Assembly: GCA_964448755.1 (NCBI GenBank)
Contig: CAYUXF010000022.1
Coordinates: 1 to 24,883 of the forward strand
Origin: CAYUXF01 sp964448755
GTDB taxonomy: Bacteria; Margulisbacteria; Termititenacia; Termititenacales; CAYUXF01
Direction of reading: 5' to 3'
Length of the DNA stretch: 24,883 nucleotides
Positions 7,031 to 15,300 of the stretch are shown here, piece by piece. The position numbers were made by a program, and so were the translations under genes. The notes below the pieces were generated by a model. The model did no database searches, was not told the DNA's origin, and was given only the letters and a program-made list of their open reading frames with translations. Position 1 is the stretch's first letter, and every line of letters starts with the position of its first letter.

Positions 7031-7798
7031 TTAACGATAAATAAATGACTGCATTAACCCCTGTGTAATTAAAAACCAGCCGTCAGCCAAAACAAACATT
7101 AAGATCTTGAACGGCAAGGAAACCATTACCGGCGAGAGCATGAACATACCCAGAGAGAGCAAGACATTGGCAACAATTAGATCAATGACCACGAACGGCA
7201 GAAAAATAACAAAAGAGATCTGAAAAGCGGTTTTTAGTTCAGAGATCATAAAAGCCGGCATTAAAACGTACATTGGCACATCTTCTATTTTAGTAAGCGG
7301 CGGTATTTTAGAGAACTGGACAAATAACATAATATCTTTTTCACGTGTCTGCATTAACATAAATTTCTTTAAAGGCACTAACCCTCTTTCAATAGCTTTT
7401 TTCTGCGTAATTAAACCTTTATTATAAGGTTCTATTGCCGTTGTAGAGATCTCAGTCCAAACCGGCGTCATAATAAAAACCGTCATAAAAATGGCAATAG
7501 AAATTATTACTGCCGAAGGAGGCGTTTGTTGTGTACCAACAGCACTGCGAATAAAACCCAGGACAATAACGGTCCGCAAAAAAGAAGTTGTCGCTATCAA
7601 GAAAAAAGGCAAGAGCGAGATCATTGCCAGGCTGACTAATAAAATTACATTTTGACTGAACTGCTTTGTTCCTAAAAAAGTATTCAGGTCAAAATCCAAC
7701 GGACTAATAACCGGGTTAGCCGCCGCTAAAGCCCCGGCTAAAACAATAAAAAACAACACAAATTTTATAATATTATTTTTTAATAAAAATTTTTTCAT
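7031..7798 (-). CDS. fliP: Flagellar export apparatus protein FliP
   Basis: 255 residues, usual length for FliP. It has an N-terminal signal-like segment (residues about 10-27, cut near ALAAA), membrane helices at about 47-72 and 90-112, and two more in the C-terminal part. Family signatures include LLPFFLIATTSFLRTVIVLGF, the NQTP-like TQQTPPSAVI, and near the end ELKTAFQISFVIFLPFVVIDL and VSLPFKILMFVLADGW. FliP forms the core of the type III export gate with FliQ and FliR in the inner membrane. It overlaps the FliO gene by four bases (ATGA). FliQ and FliR do not follow, so the export-gate genes are split in this genome. Confidence 0.97.
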   Translation of the reverse strand: MKKFLLKNNIIKFVLFFIVLAGALAAANPVISPLDFDLNTFLGTKQFSQNVILLVSLAMISLLPFFLIATTSFLRTVIVLGFIRSAVGTQQTPPSAVIISIAIFMTVFIMTPVWTEISTTAIEPYNKGLITQKKAIERGLVPLKKFMLMQTREKDIMLFVQFSKIPPLTKIEDVPMYVLMPAFMISELKTAFQISFVIFLPFVVIDLIVANVLLSLGMFMLSPVMVSLPFKILMFVLADGWFLITQGLMQSFIYR

Positions 7799-8268
7799 TT
7801 TAATTTACCGGCTTTAACAGCTTTTGGTTTACTCTTTGTTGTCGGCTGCGGTTTTATTAATTTTTTAAAATAATCGGAAAAAACAGGTTGATCCGCAACC
7901 TTACCTTTTAACTCTAGCTTAAGTTCGCTTTTTTTAAAAGAACTAAGGCCCGTAATATTTTTATTGCTGACAGTTAATAATTGATAAGCATTGCCAACCT
8001 CCACTAGGTAAAGCACCGTCGTGTAATCTAAATTTAATTTATCAATAATTCTCATATATGAACCGGCACTGCCAACAGCTTTATTCTGCGGCAGAATTTT
8101 TTTATGCCAGTAAAAAAAGATCGCCAACATAACAATAATAATGACCATGGATTTCACAAAAGAACGAATTAAAGAAACCGGATCTCCGGAAAATTGCGGA
8201 TTATAAACCGCCTCTTCAGCAAAAAGCGGCATTAAAAAAAATACCAGTAAAAAAAAATTATTTTTCAT
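7795..8268 (-). CDS. fliO: Flagellar biosynthesis protein FliO
   Basis: 157 residues with a cleavable signal (ending LMPLFA), one membrane helix (MVIIIVMLAIFFYW, about residues 41-54), then a cytoplasmic beta-rich FliO domain: MRIIDKLNLDYTTVLYLVEVGNAYQLL followed, after a short gap, by ITGLSSF in the family pattern. The tail is lysine-rich. FliO assists assembly of the FliP ring. Position between fliN and fliP is the classical order, with a 4-base overlap into fliP and a three-base gap after fliN. Confidence 0.88.
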   Translation of the reverse strand: MKNNFFLLVFFLMPLFAEEAVYNPQFSGDPVSLIRSFVKSMVIIIVMLAIFFYWHKKILPQNKAVGSAGSYMRIIDKLNLDYTTVLYLVEVGNAYQLLTVSNKNITGLSSFKKSELKLELKGKVADQPVFSDYFKKLIKPQPTTKSKPKAVKAGKLK

Positions 8269-8271
8269 TTT

Positions 8272-8751
8272 TTAGCGCGCGATAACTTTATTTACTTTAA
8301 CGCCGTAATTCTCCCCTACTGCCACGATCTCTCCCTGCGCGATCAATTGCCCATTGATCAAAAGATCAACATTCTCACCAATATTTTTCTCTATTTCCAC
8401 TATATCGCCTTTGGAAAGCTGCAGTATTTTATCAAGACTGACTTTAGATTTACCTAAAACAACATTAACATCAACCGGAATATTGCCAAAAATATCTTGA
8501 CTGAACATCTGCCCGCCCAGTTCTTTTTCTAAAGCACCAAACTCTACTTTATCGTATTCCCGGACCTTCTTGGCAGAAGCAAGATTATCGCCTAGCACTA
8601 CTTTATCAGAACTAATTTCTTCTTCATCAGAATTTTCTGGCAGATCTTCTCCAGCAGAAAAATCGCCATCAAGATCTTCCATTAAATCCTCGTCAAGTTT
8701 TTCGTCCAATTCTTCATTATATTCATTCTCAAATTCTTCAGCCTTTTTCAT
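8272..8751 (-). CDS. fliN: Flagellar motor switch protein FliN
   Basis: 159 residues. The C-terminal part (about 88-159) is a standard SpoA/FliN domain: IPVDVNVVLGKSKVSLDKIL, LSKGDIVEIEKNIGENVDLL, NGQLIAQGEIVAVGENYGVKV. It forms the C-ring base with FliM and binds the export ATPase complex. The first 60 residues are extremely acidic (EEFENEYNEELDEKLDEDL and on), mirroring the acidic tail of the upstream FliM. AAGGAGG lies five bases before ATG. No CheC-like domain is seen, so this is FliN rather than FliY. Confidence 0.95.
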   Translation of the reverse strand: MKKAEEFENEYNEELDEKLDEDLMEDLDGDFSAGEDLPENSDEEEISSDKVVLGDNLASAKKVREYDKVEFGALEKELGGQMFSQDIFGNIPVDVNVVLGKSKVSLDKILQLSKGDIVEIEKNIGENVDLLINGQLIAQGEIVAVGENYGVKVNKVIAR

Positions 8752-8781
8752 AAGCGCCTCCTTTTAATATCTTACTATTAT

Positions 8782-9984
8782 TTAAAGATCATCAATATCC
8801 CAGGTAAAACCATCTTCTTCATCTTCATGTTCAGAACTATCTTCCATCAGCTCACTTAAAACCGGGTCTTCTTCCGGGTCAGTTGCCAATCTTATTTTAT
8901 CATCTTCCTTTTCATCAAAATCAGAGCGGTCATCACTCTCTTGTAAATAATCCTCATCTGTTGCTTCATTTTCTTCCGTTAACTCTTCCTCATCAGGCAA
9001 AAGCTCTTCCGGCGCGGCAATTTCCTTAACAGCCGGGGCAGCTTCTTCTGTAGCTGCAAAACCTTTCCCATCAATAATTTGAACAGCAAAGCGTTCATTG
9101 GCACTGCCAAGCTTGCCAAGAAATTCCGATCTATCACCTATTTTAATAGTAACCGTATCGCCTATCTTCTCATTTAATTGAAAAACATCGCCAGGCCGTA
9201 AATTTAAAACATCCACCATAGATACTGTCGCCGTACCAATACCAACAGTTACCGGCACAACAATATTACTAACCGAGGCCGGCCTTAGTTGTACAGTCTT
9301 ATTTTTCTTTTTTTGTTTTATATTTTTAAAATATTTTTCCGCCAGTTTTTCAAGATCACTGCCGCTAAATAAAAAAGCTATCTCTACCGGATACTGCTCA
9401 CCAAGAGAAAGATTAACAGAAAAAACCATAACTTCATCCGTTTTACTAATACGGTCTTCTACTTTTATTTTAGGCGACTGGATATTTTTCTGTGCAAGAT
9501 TCAGGGAAAATACATTAAGCCATTTCTTCTCATATAATTTAATTATTTGTTCGGCAGTAAAACCAAAAATAACCTCTTCAATATCTGATAATTTTTTATT
9601 ATTTTTAAGATAAATAGCGTTGCCGCCGGCAACTCTGTTTTTAAAAGCATTGGCCAGTGAATAATCAACAAGCATCGTCAAGCCGGCAAAATCAGAACCG
9701 GGAACAGTTACTCCAGCATAATAACCTTTGTAGACATTAAGAAATTCAGAATATTTCATCTGTTCCACAGAGACCTTAAATAACTGAACACTGGTCTTGA
9801 GATTTTCTGTCAAAAGGTCAATTAGGTCCTGTCCAAAAAAATAATGAAGCTGCAATAGTTCATCAACGGCCTCTGCTTCCAGGTTTTTAAAAATAAAACT
9901 GGTATTGTAGCTATTTTTCTCACGGTATTCATACCAGTTGCCTATCCAGGGCTGCAGTTTTATATCTTTACATTTTACGGCCAT
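8782..9984 (-). CDS. fliM: Flagellar motor switch protein FliM-like, with long acidic tail
   Basis: 400 residues, about 70 longer than usual FliM. Residues 1-230 are a divergent FliM-like middle region (GYYAGVTVPGSDFAGLTMLVDYSLANAF, then FGFTAEQIIKLYEKKWLNVF); 240-308 form a SpoA domain (VPVTVGIGTATVSMVDVLNL, RPGDVFQLNEKIGDTVTIKI). Residues about 313-400 are a low-complexity acidic tail. The N-terminus (MAVKCKDIKLQPWIG) lacks the LSQxEIDALL peptide by which FliM normally binds phospho-CheY. Position between the hook gene and fliN supports FliM. The ribosome site is poor (AAGGA 14 bases before ATG). FliM is likely by SpoA domain and context; the middle domain is diverged enough that another SpoA protein cannot be fully excluded. 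Confidence 0.82.
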   Translation of the reverse strand: MAVKCKDIKLQPWIGNWYEYREKNSYNTSFIFKNLEAEAVDELLQLHYFFGQDLIDLLTENLKTSVQLFKVSVEQMKYSEFLNVYKGYYAGVTVPGSDFAGLTMLVDYSLANAFKNRVAGGNAIYLKNNKKLSDIEEVIFGFTAEQIIKLYEKKWLNVFSLNLAQKNIQSPKIKVEDRISKTDEVMVFSVNLSLGEQYPVEIAFLFSGSDLEKLAEKYFKNIKQKKKNKTVQLRPASVSNIVVPVTVGIGTATVSMVDVLNLRPGDVFQLNEKIGDTVTIKIGDRSEFLGKLGSANERFAVQIIDGKGFAATEEAAPAVKEIAAPEELLPDEEELTEENEATDEDYLQESDDRSDFDEKEDDKIRLATDPEEDPVLSELMEDSSEHEDEEDGFTWDIDDL

Positions 9985-10001
9985 GCTTTATATTTTATCC
10001 T

Positions 10002-10844
10002 TTAACTAAAAAGTTTATTTGTCACTTGTGAGATCATGTCATTGGCCATTTTAATTGCCGTTAAAGAAGCATTCATTGCCCGCTGAACTTCCAGCGCATC
10101 AATGGCCTCGCCAATATAAAAAACATTTGATTTTTCCAATTGCTGCGGCTCAATAGTACCAAGCTGGCCGCTGCCAGAAAAACCAAAAGAAGTCGGCGCG
10201 CCTGAGGTAATTGACTCCTTAAAAGCGGTACCATCATATTGAGTTAAACCCTCTACGTTAGAAAAATCGGCCAGTGTTAACTGGTAAAGTGGCGTACCAG
10301 AACTTTTGCCGTCAGCATAGTTAGTGTAGTCATCTATCAACACTCCATTAGCCGCCCAGCCGATATCTGTAGCGCCATTGGTCCGGACAGGCACTAAAGA
10401 ATTAGGGCTGCCGCCGGGCGTTGTACCCATTAACATCCGGCCAGAAGAATCCACCACGTATTGACCGGTAACATCAACATGAAACTCGCCGTTACGCGTA
10501 TAATAATAAGTATTGCCGCCATCCGGCGAAACTATAAACAAGCCGCGACCTAAGATACCGCAATCCATTGCACCGCCTTCACCGAGTGTTCCTTGCGAGA
10601 AATCCAAAGAAACATTGGCCAGAGAAACACTTGAACCGTATTGCGTTGGATTCTTAGATGTGCGAGTGTCCTCTATGCCTTCACTGACAACATCGTTAAA
10701 GACTGTTTTAAATGAATAACGCAGTCCTTTATAACCAGCCGTCGACATATTGGCAGAGTTATTAGAGTTGATCTGCAAGCCCATTTCAAAGGCGCTCATT
10801 GCGTTACTGGACTGTGTAACTATATCTAAAAGTCCGTTGCTCAT
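10002..10844 (-). CDS. flgE: Flagellar hook/rod protein, FlgE/FlgF/FlgG family, likely hook
   Basis: 280 residues. The N-terminal rod-hook signature is degenerate but visible (MGLQINSNNSANMSTAGYKGLRYSFKTVF); the core contains FSQGTLGEGGAMDCGILGRG and YTRNGEFHVDVTGQYVVDSSG; the C-terminus has LEKSNVFYIGEAIDALEVQR, MNASLTAIKMANDM. Such proteins polymerise outside the inner membrane as rod or hook after type III export. Directly following FliK and FlgD, it is best read as the hook protein FlgE, though at 280 residues it is short for FlgE and closer in size to FlgG or FlgF. It has GGGGGG and AGGAG motifs just before ATG. Confidence 0.8.
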   Translation of the reverse strand: MSNGLLDIVTQSSNAMSAFEMGLQINSNNSANMSTAGYKGLRYSFKTVFNDVVSEGIEDTRTSKNPTQYGSSVSLANVSLDFSQGTLGEGGAMDCGILGRGLFIVSPDGGNTYYYTRNGEFHVDVTGQYVVDSSGRMLMGTTPGGSPNSLVPVRTNGATDIGWAANGVLIDDYTNYADGKSSGTPLYQLTLADFSNVEGLTQYDGTAFKESITSGAPTSFGFSGSGQLGTIEPQQLEKSNVFYIGEAIDALEVQRAMNASLTAIKMANDMISQVTNKLFS

Positions 10845-10862
10845 CTCCTGCCCCCCTCTTAT

Positions 10863-11435
10863 TTAAGCATTAAGCTCTTTAATATTATCCAGTGTCAGTT
10901 TCAAGCCATCAACATAGAACAACGGCTCTTCAACATTCTCTATATCTATTTTACTAACCACACCTGTTTTAGTGGCACCGTCTGTTGGGTCAACATAAGT
11001 TATATTCTGACCAAGCCATTTTTTGTTCTCGGTTAAATTAGAATAATTTACCAGCCCATTTAACGTCTCCTGGATCTTCAGCGAGCCGAGTGTTGCAGAA
11101 GAACTCAAAAAAGAAAGATCGCTACTGAGACCCTGATTACTAAAAACCGAACTCAAAGGATCACTGGAAACTGAGCCGCTAAAATTACCCAGTGCGGCCA
11201 GCGGATCACTGCCGTAAGAATTAGAAAGACCAAAGACAGAAGAACCATCACTATCTTCACTATCCTCTGCTAAAGGATTAGCCATAAAAGAAAACATTGA
11301 ATTGATATTGTTATTCATGATCTGTTCAATATATAAGGGAAAAAATTCGGCTGACTTTTCTGCTTTTTCCAGTGTTGCGGAACTAAAATTGCCTGCGCTT
11401 AAATTACTGCTGACTGCCGGTATAATTGCCGTCAT
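10863..11435 (-). CDS. flgD: Flagellar hook assembly (capping) protein FlgD
   Basis: 190 residues. C-terminal segment WLGQNITYVDPTDGATKTGV, followed by a beta stretch and VDGLKLTLDNIKEL, matches the conserved FlgD C-terminal region of Firmicutes-type proteins; the N-terminal segment FFPLYIEQIMNNNINSMFSF corresponds to the usual FLxLLxxQLxxQDP region but is altered. A serine/glycine-rich stretch (about 55-115) separates them. FlgD caps the growing hook during assembly. No Ig-like FlgD domain is present here; that type of domain appears instead on the secreted protein at 16332-19007. Between fliK and the hook gene, as expected. Confidence 0.82.
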   Translation of the reverse strand: MTAIIPAVSSNLSAGNFSSATLEKAEKSAEFFPLYIEQIMNNNINSMFSFMANPLAEDSEDSDGSSVFGLSNSYGSDPLAALGNFSGSVSSDPLSSVFSNQGLSSDLSFLSSSATLGSLKIQETLNGLVNYSNLTENKKWLGQNITYVDPTDGATKTGVVSKIDIENVEEPLFYVDGLKLTLDNIKELNA

Positions 11436-11451
11436 TTTTACCCCCCTACAG

Positions 11452-12396
11452 CTAGATAATATAGTCTACAACAATATCTGTTAACAGACTATTAACATTT
11501 GAAATTATATCTTCTTTATTTAAAATATTCAATATTTTCTCTTCTCTTTTTTCCGCTAACTCAAGCCTATTTTCGCTATTATTTTGCAGATCTTGCTGCT
11601 GGCCGCCGAAAGAAGAAAAATTAAAATTCTCCAATTGATATCCCGCTTGACCAAGCAGAGATGCCAGATCACCGCCTTCTTTTTCCAGCAGCTCTTTAAC
11701 ATCGTTAGCGGCAACAATGGCCACAGAAAGTTTTTTATTATCTAAGACCAGCCAGATATCCATTTTACCCAGTTCTTCCGGCTCTAATCTCAGCCGCATT
11801 CTGGTCACACCATCTTTTTTAAAAGTTACTGTCTCTTTAACTATTTCAGCATAGATATTTTTTATATCAACCAGCGCAGGTGTTTTGCCGGCCGCTTCAG
11901 CGGACAAAAGCTGATTTAATTCCAGCGCTTTTTTGTCATTAACAGCCACTAATTTGGTTAGATCTATTTCTTTATCTGCAAAAACTTTATTTGCTGCCTC
12001 TTTAAAGACAGCCTGCCAGCCGGTATCAGCATACAGTGCTTCCGGTTCTTCATTTTTACCGGTAAACATCTGTTCTTTTTTAGTTATTTTTTTACCAATG
12101 AAAGGTTTAGAAAAATTCTGCAATATATCATTAACAGCACCTTCGCCTGTTCTTAAATTTAAGATATTCTTTAAAGAATTCTCTGAAGGACCCGTAAGTA
12201 ATTCATTATTGGCGGCTTGATTATTTTGTTCTAAAGAAAGTTCTTTTTCTCTATTTAAAACAGCATCGGAAACTTTATTGACCTCGCCTTCTAAAATTAA
12301 AGAAAACTCTTCGCCGGACGAAGTATCGGGCTGAGCACTTTTAATTATTTTTTGGTTGAAATCACCGCGGCTCTTAATGCTACCGAGATTATCCAT
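11452..12396 (-). CDS. fliK: Flagellar hook-length control protein FliK
   Basis: 314 residues. The N-terminal 180 residues are polar and low in conservation, as in other FliK proteins. The C-terminal FliK domain is clear at about 190-258: VTRMRLRLEPEELGKMDIWL, LDNKKLSVAIVAANDVKELL, LASLLGQAGYQL. It acts as the secreted molecular ruler that switches export from hook to filament substrates. It is slightly short for FliK. The gene starts two bases after the barrel-SLH gene, with AGGAG five bases before ATG inside that gene's end, which indicates translational coupling of flagellar and envelope genes. Confidence 0.88.
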   Translation of the reverse strand: MDNLGSIKSRGDFNQKIIKSAQPDTSSGEEFSLILEGEVNKVSDAVLNREKELSLEQNNQAANNELLTGPSENSLKNILNLRTGEGAVNDILQNFSKPFIGKKITKKEQMFTGKNEEPEALYADTGWQAVFKEAANKVFADKEIDLTKLVAVNDKKALELNQLLSAEAAGKTPALVDIKNIYAEIVKETVTFKKDGVTRMRLRLEPEELGKMDIWLVLDNKKLSVAIVAANDVKELLEKEGGDLASLLGQAGYQLENFNFSSFGGQQQDLQNNSENRLELAEKREEKILNILNKEDIISNVNSLLTDIVVDYII

Positions 12397-12397
12397 T

Positions 12398-15300
12398 TTA
12401 ACTCCTCAACTCTTTTATTTGTTCCTGGAGCCTGCTGTCTTTAGCAAACCAGCGGACAACATCCAAACGCAACAACTCTCCGTTACCGGCCTCAATATTA
12501 GCGCGCGAAACTTTCTTAAACCAGAGTACGGCCTCCTGCCGATCAATTATTTTATTGGGCTCAAATTTATCACCAACGTCACCAAAAACATTATTTTGTT
12601 TTAAAAAAGTTATCGAAGCGGCCGCTACTGAACTTGCCGGCACATCGCTGTAGGGATCGCTAAATACCTGCGGCGGTTTTCTACCGCTTAAGCGCACTAA
12701 TAAACTGGCAAATTCTTCTCTGGTTATTTTTTTCTGCGGCTCAAAGTTTAAGGAATCGCCAAAATAGCCGAGTGTTGCCAAATACTCAATAGCGCGCTTC
12801 TCAGGCAAACTGGCAATATCTGCATAGGTTTTTAAACGAACCCCTTTAATATAGAGCTGATCGGCACTACTGCTGACTTTAATACTATTCTTACCAAGTG
12901 TCAGAGCCGCCGCATCTGTAAACCTTCCTTGCTTATCCAATGAGATACTTCTGCCATTGATCTTAACATCTGCGGCGGTAGACATGCCGCTAATGGCTAT
13001 TTTATTTTCTTCGGTCACAAAATTATTGGCCGGCGAAAAAATCTTCAAGGCGCCGCTGCCGCCGGAAATTATTGATTCACCTGTGCGAACTATCCCGGCA
13101 GAACCGGCCGTAAAAAGATCATCGGCCGCCGGACTGGTAAAGCCCTGTGACTTATTACTGCCCGAATATAGATCAAAAGCGACTTTTTCGTCGCTTTTAA
13201 TACTGCTCTCTTCTACACTGATAGTTCGGGAACGAACCTTATCCGGTTTATATTTATCATTATTATATGTGCCGCTGTCCTTTAAATTTTTGATAATGGC
13301 TTTGATCTTTTCTGTTCTATTTAAAAGTTCTAAAAAAGCACCGCGGGTAATTGCTTTATCTTCCTGATACAAAGAATTATCTTTGACCAGTGTTTTATCA
13401 TTATCAGGCAGCCCGGCATAAACATTGACAGCTTTTAAAGCTTCCGGCCATAAGACAACGGTATCAGGTTCAGGAATAGCGTCCGGTTCTGTTCTCTGCA
13501 ATTTAGCAATTGTCATCACCAGCTCGCGGCGCGTCAATTCTTTGTTCTGGTCTAAACTGCCGCCTTCAAAAACCTGATACATCGCAAAAAGCTGTTTACC
13601 TAACTCTGCCTCGTTCTCTGCAACATCATTAAAAGCGTTCATCCGCAAAAGCCTGATCTGCTCTTTAGTATCAGCGCTCTCTATAATTATCAGGTTTTTA
13701 CCCATCAATAAACCGACTTCCGCCGTAAAATACCCTTTGCTATTGACCACTACCGGCACACCGTTAATAGTTACACTTTGTCCTTTGGTCAGGCCTTTAA
13801 CTTGCACCGTCTCTTTATAGATAACTTCCATATCTTTAGGTTCAACTATCCGCAGCTGCTGATTTTCGTCAGTAAAAGAGAGTACTTTACCCTCAACATA
13901 TAATTCATCGGTACCCTGGCTGGCATCTTCCTCATAAAATTGTTCGCCGTAGCCTTTTTTCCAGTTATACATTGTCTCAGTCTTTTGTTTAAAATACTTG
14001 GAGCGGGCCAGTAAAACCGCTGCGGTAGCGCGGTCTAGGCGGTTATTAGGATAAAAATTTTCTGCACTTTGAATAAGCCCATAAGAGAGCGCAGCAGCTA
14101 CATAGGGGCGATACGCCACGCCGGCCGGCACATCCTTGAACGGCATTGTTATTTTAACGCTGGCAACGTCTAACCCTTCCATCAGCACGACCGCCATGAC
14201 CGCATCTTTTTTGTAAATATACTGTTCCGGATTAAATCTGTTTTCACGATCAACATCCAGATACCCGGCATCAATAACCGCTTTAATATAATTGGCATAA
14301 GGGGTGGTAGGCGAAACATCAGCGGCAGGACTGCGGGCTATATTTTGTTCTACAGGTAAACCGCGCACTTTAGCTAAGGCGGCGGCAAACTCGCCTCTGG
14401 TAATATAATCTTTAGGCAAGAAAGCTTCACCTTTCTTTTCAAAAACACCGAGAGAAATGTTATCAACAATATCCTTGCGGGCCCAGGAGTAATCAGCCAG
14501 ATCATTGGCATTATCCAATCGCAATACTCTAATAGCGGTCTTGATCTCTTTACCGCTCTCATCTACCGCTACCAGCTCCAGTGTATTTTTACCCATATTA
14601 GCCAGCGTTACCGGCAGAGCATAATTGCCGTCGGCATCCGGCTCCAGCGTCTGCGTGCCAATTTTAATGGCTTTGATCTCCGGCGCCACTTTGCCGCGGA
14701 TCACCAGATCACTGCCGTAGACAACGGTCTTATCTTTAGGATAAGCAATTAATTTTGTGGAAATGATATCTTCTACTATTTCAGATTTTGTATCGTTCTC
14801 ATCAATAGCAACCGTTTTAACATGTAAATAAGCATCTATATATTCCAGCGGGATCTGCCATTGTCCCTGCCAGAGTGCCTCTTCGGTATTATATTTAAGC
14901 AATAACCGCTTATCATCCGGTAAACTGACCGCTACCGCTTTGACAGTTTTGTTAGCTGTAACATTAATATAAAGAACAGACCCTTCACGATAAATATCGG
15001 TCTTGATCTGCGGCAAAAGATTATCGGAATAAACCACAGTATAATTAGAAACGCCGCTGACCACATAACCGGGATACTGCGCCGTAACATAAATTTCATT
15101 GCGTCCCTGGTCAAGATAAACGTTCTCGGCAGTCCAGATTCCGGCCGCTTCCGCTTTAAATGTTTTTCTCAATTTATTATTAACATACAGTGAAACATCT
15201 GAGCCCGCCTGAGCCAACCCCTGAACTAATATTCTATCGACAGTAACACTGGTAGAGCTGTCCGGGATCTTTATCTCCGGCGTCTGTGTTTTGGTAACAC

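Noticed and set aside
8570..8767. Serine-rich plus-strand frame of 65 codons
   Set aside because: It is the antisense image of the acidic N-terminus of FliN (Glu/Asp codons read backwards give Ser/Phe), with no ribosome site.
12957..13367. 136-codon plus-strand frame opposite the SLH gene
   Set aside because: It lies wholly inside the recognisable Ig-like/SLH region and has no family pattern of its own.
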